This document shows positions 63,212-64,000 of a stretch of 64,000 nt of DNA, one piece after another. The stretch is from an uncultured Azospirillum sp. GTDB lineage: Bacteria; Pseudomonadota; Alphaproteobacteria; RF32; CAG-239. Both the position numbers and the translations under genes were made by a program. Numbering within the stretch: the stretch's first letter is position 1; each line of letters starts with the position of its first letter. The stretch is from positions 1 through 64,000 of the forward strand of contig UQMA01000004.1 in assembly GCA_900542055.1 (NCBI GenBank), in the 5' to 3' direction. The notes below the pieces were generated by a model. That model ran no database searches. It saw nothing but the letters and a program-made list of their open reading frames with translations, and was not told where the DNA came from.

Positions 63212-64000
63212 ATGACAAAATATATTTTTACTTTTTTTCTTTTGACTTTTTGTGCGTTTCCGGTTTTTGCCGAGAGTGATCCTTCTTTGATAGATTTGTT
63301 TGGAGAAGAGGAAAGCAAACAAACGAATAAGGAACAAGAAAAGCAAAATTCAAGCCAGCAGATAGCAGCTGAAAACAATAAAGGCAATGATAAAGTAGAA
63401 GTTGACGATGATGGTGTATTTTCCTTTTTAAACTTTTCTTTTTTGCGTAAAGACAAGGCTAAAGAGTTTACCCGTAAATCAGATGAACCGCAGGAAAGTT
63501 ATGAAGAACGCATGGTGCGTTTGGCAGAAGAAGGCGATACCGATGCTTGTCTGACTTTGGGTTATATGTATCTGTATGGCGAAAACGGTTTGGCGCAAGA
63601 TGATACAAAAGCTTTTAAATATTACACGCTTGCAGCTGATAAAGGTGATAAAATCGCTTTAAATAATCTGGGAAGCTTGTATTACAGCGGTATAGGCACA
63701 ACTAAAAATGTTGCAAAAGCTGTTAAATTGTTTGAGGAAGCTGCAAAATTAGGAAACAATGAAGCAGCTGTCAATTTGGCTTTTGTTTATTTGACCTCAT
63801 CAAAAGGAGCGAGCGGAAATTTGCGAAGCGCAATATTAAAGCTTTTTAATCAAGCGGCAGAAGGCGGAAATGTTACTGCTCAATATATGATGGGAATGAT
63901 TTATTATAATGGCTTCGGCATTGCAAAAAATGACGACCGCGCTTTTCAACTGCTAAAAAAAGCGGCATCACAATATGACGAAGCGCAATATCAATTGGCT
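63212..64000 (+). CDS. Exported Sel1-repeat protein (partial, runs off the right edge)
   Basis: 263 codons visible, no stop before the edge. Signal peptide MTKYIFTFFLLTFCAFPVFA; a Gln/Asn/Glu-rich linker; then Sel1-type repeats from about residue 90: MVRLAEEGDTDACLTLGYMYLYGENGLAQDDTKAFKYY, followed by similar 36-residue units (ALNNLGSLYYSGIGTTKNVAKAVKLF; AQYMMGMIYYNGFGIAKNDDRAFQLL). Sel1 repeats mediate protein-protein contacts, often in the periplasm. AGGA precedes the ATG at 63212. It diverges from the ABC-F gene across a 187-base AT-rich gap in which I see nothing else. Confidence 0.88.
   Translation, partial: MTKYIFTFFLLTFCAFPVFAESDPSLIDLFGEEESKQTNKEQEKQNSSQQIAAENNKGNDKVEVDDDGVFSFLNFSFLRKDKAKEFTRKSDEPQESYEERMVRLAEEGDTDACLTLGYMYLYGENGLAQDDTKAFKYYTLAADKGDKIALNNLGSLYYSGIGTTKNVAKAVKLFEEAAKLGNNEAAVNLAFVYLTSSKGASGNLRSAILKLFNQAAEGGNVTAQYMMGMIYYNGFGIAKNDDRAFQLLKKAASQYDEAQYQLA

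Overview
This window reads as chromosomal DNA of an AT-rich, Gram-negative alphaproteobacterium living with little or no oxygen. The evidence is: outer-membrane genes (porin, LolA, lipoprotein-type signal peptides); gene neighbourhoods I know from alphaproteobacteria (yajC next to an NlpD-like gene; lolA next to xthA and a winged-helix regulator); a complete anaerobic ribonucleotide reductase locus (nrdD/nrdG); rubredoxin; and a SUF-type iron-sulfur operon. A low-GC, host-associated uncultured alphaproteobacterial lineage is my best guess, by inference only. No insertion sequence, phage gene, integrase or CRISPR array was seen.

Layout. 1-1.05 kb: start of yajC and an NlpD-like LysM/LytM lipoprotein gene (minus). 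1.15-6.6 kb: sufB, a MazG-like gene, sufC, sufD, sufS, sufT, with most junctions overlapping. 6.6-8.4 kb: M20 peptidase and GNAT genes (minus). 8.6-11.8 kb: sufE, a succinyl-CoA-synthetase-like pair that has lost its catalytic His, comF. 11.8-15.8 kb: rubredoxin, slyX, an amidohydrolase, a cold-shock protein, mntP, a small exported protein and an LD-carboxypeptidase. 15.95-20.9 kb: one 1653-residue unrecognised protein with four C-terminal repeats, then a strong terminator and a candidate antisense-strand small RNA. 21.2-31.5 kb: murI, hslVU, hemW, ampG-like, tgt, a LOG-family gene, an ABC exporter and an SpmA/SpmB fusion. 31.5-34.0 kb (minus): thioesterase, lytic transglycosylase, N-formylglutamate amidohydrolase. 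34.1 kb: tRNA-Val(GAC). 34.3-35.5 kb: an unrecognised protein. 35.6-41.3 kb: marC and a DUF4381-BatA-BatB/C-BatD operon lacking moxR. 41.3-46.6 kb: MsbA-like exporter, DUF1294, and several unrecognised envelope proteins. 46.7-49.9 kb: porin, an atypical response regulator, xthA, lolA. 50.2-53.3 kb: NrdR-box pair, nrdD, a separate glycyl-radical mini-gene, nrdG. 53.4-57.6 kb: two large unrecognised proteins sharing a domain. 57.7-64 kb: alr, tatD, tcdA, a HAD hydrolase, an ABC-F ATPase and a truncated Sel1-repeat gene.

How the parts fit: SUF makes the clusters needed by NrdG and HemW, while rubredoxin carries its iron on four cysteines without a cluster. MurI, Alr, LD-carboxypeptidase, AmpG and the lytic transglycosylase form a scattered peptidoglycan synthesis and recycling set. 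The strongest oddities are the split class III ribonucleotide reductase, the catalytically altered SucCD pair, the metal-binding-like Cys/His insert in SufD, and a set of three giant, strongly promoted, low-complexity-linked proteins (15951-20912, 53434-54822, 54938-57604) of unknown role.
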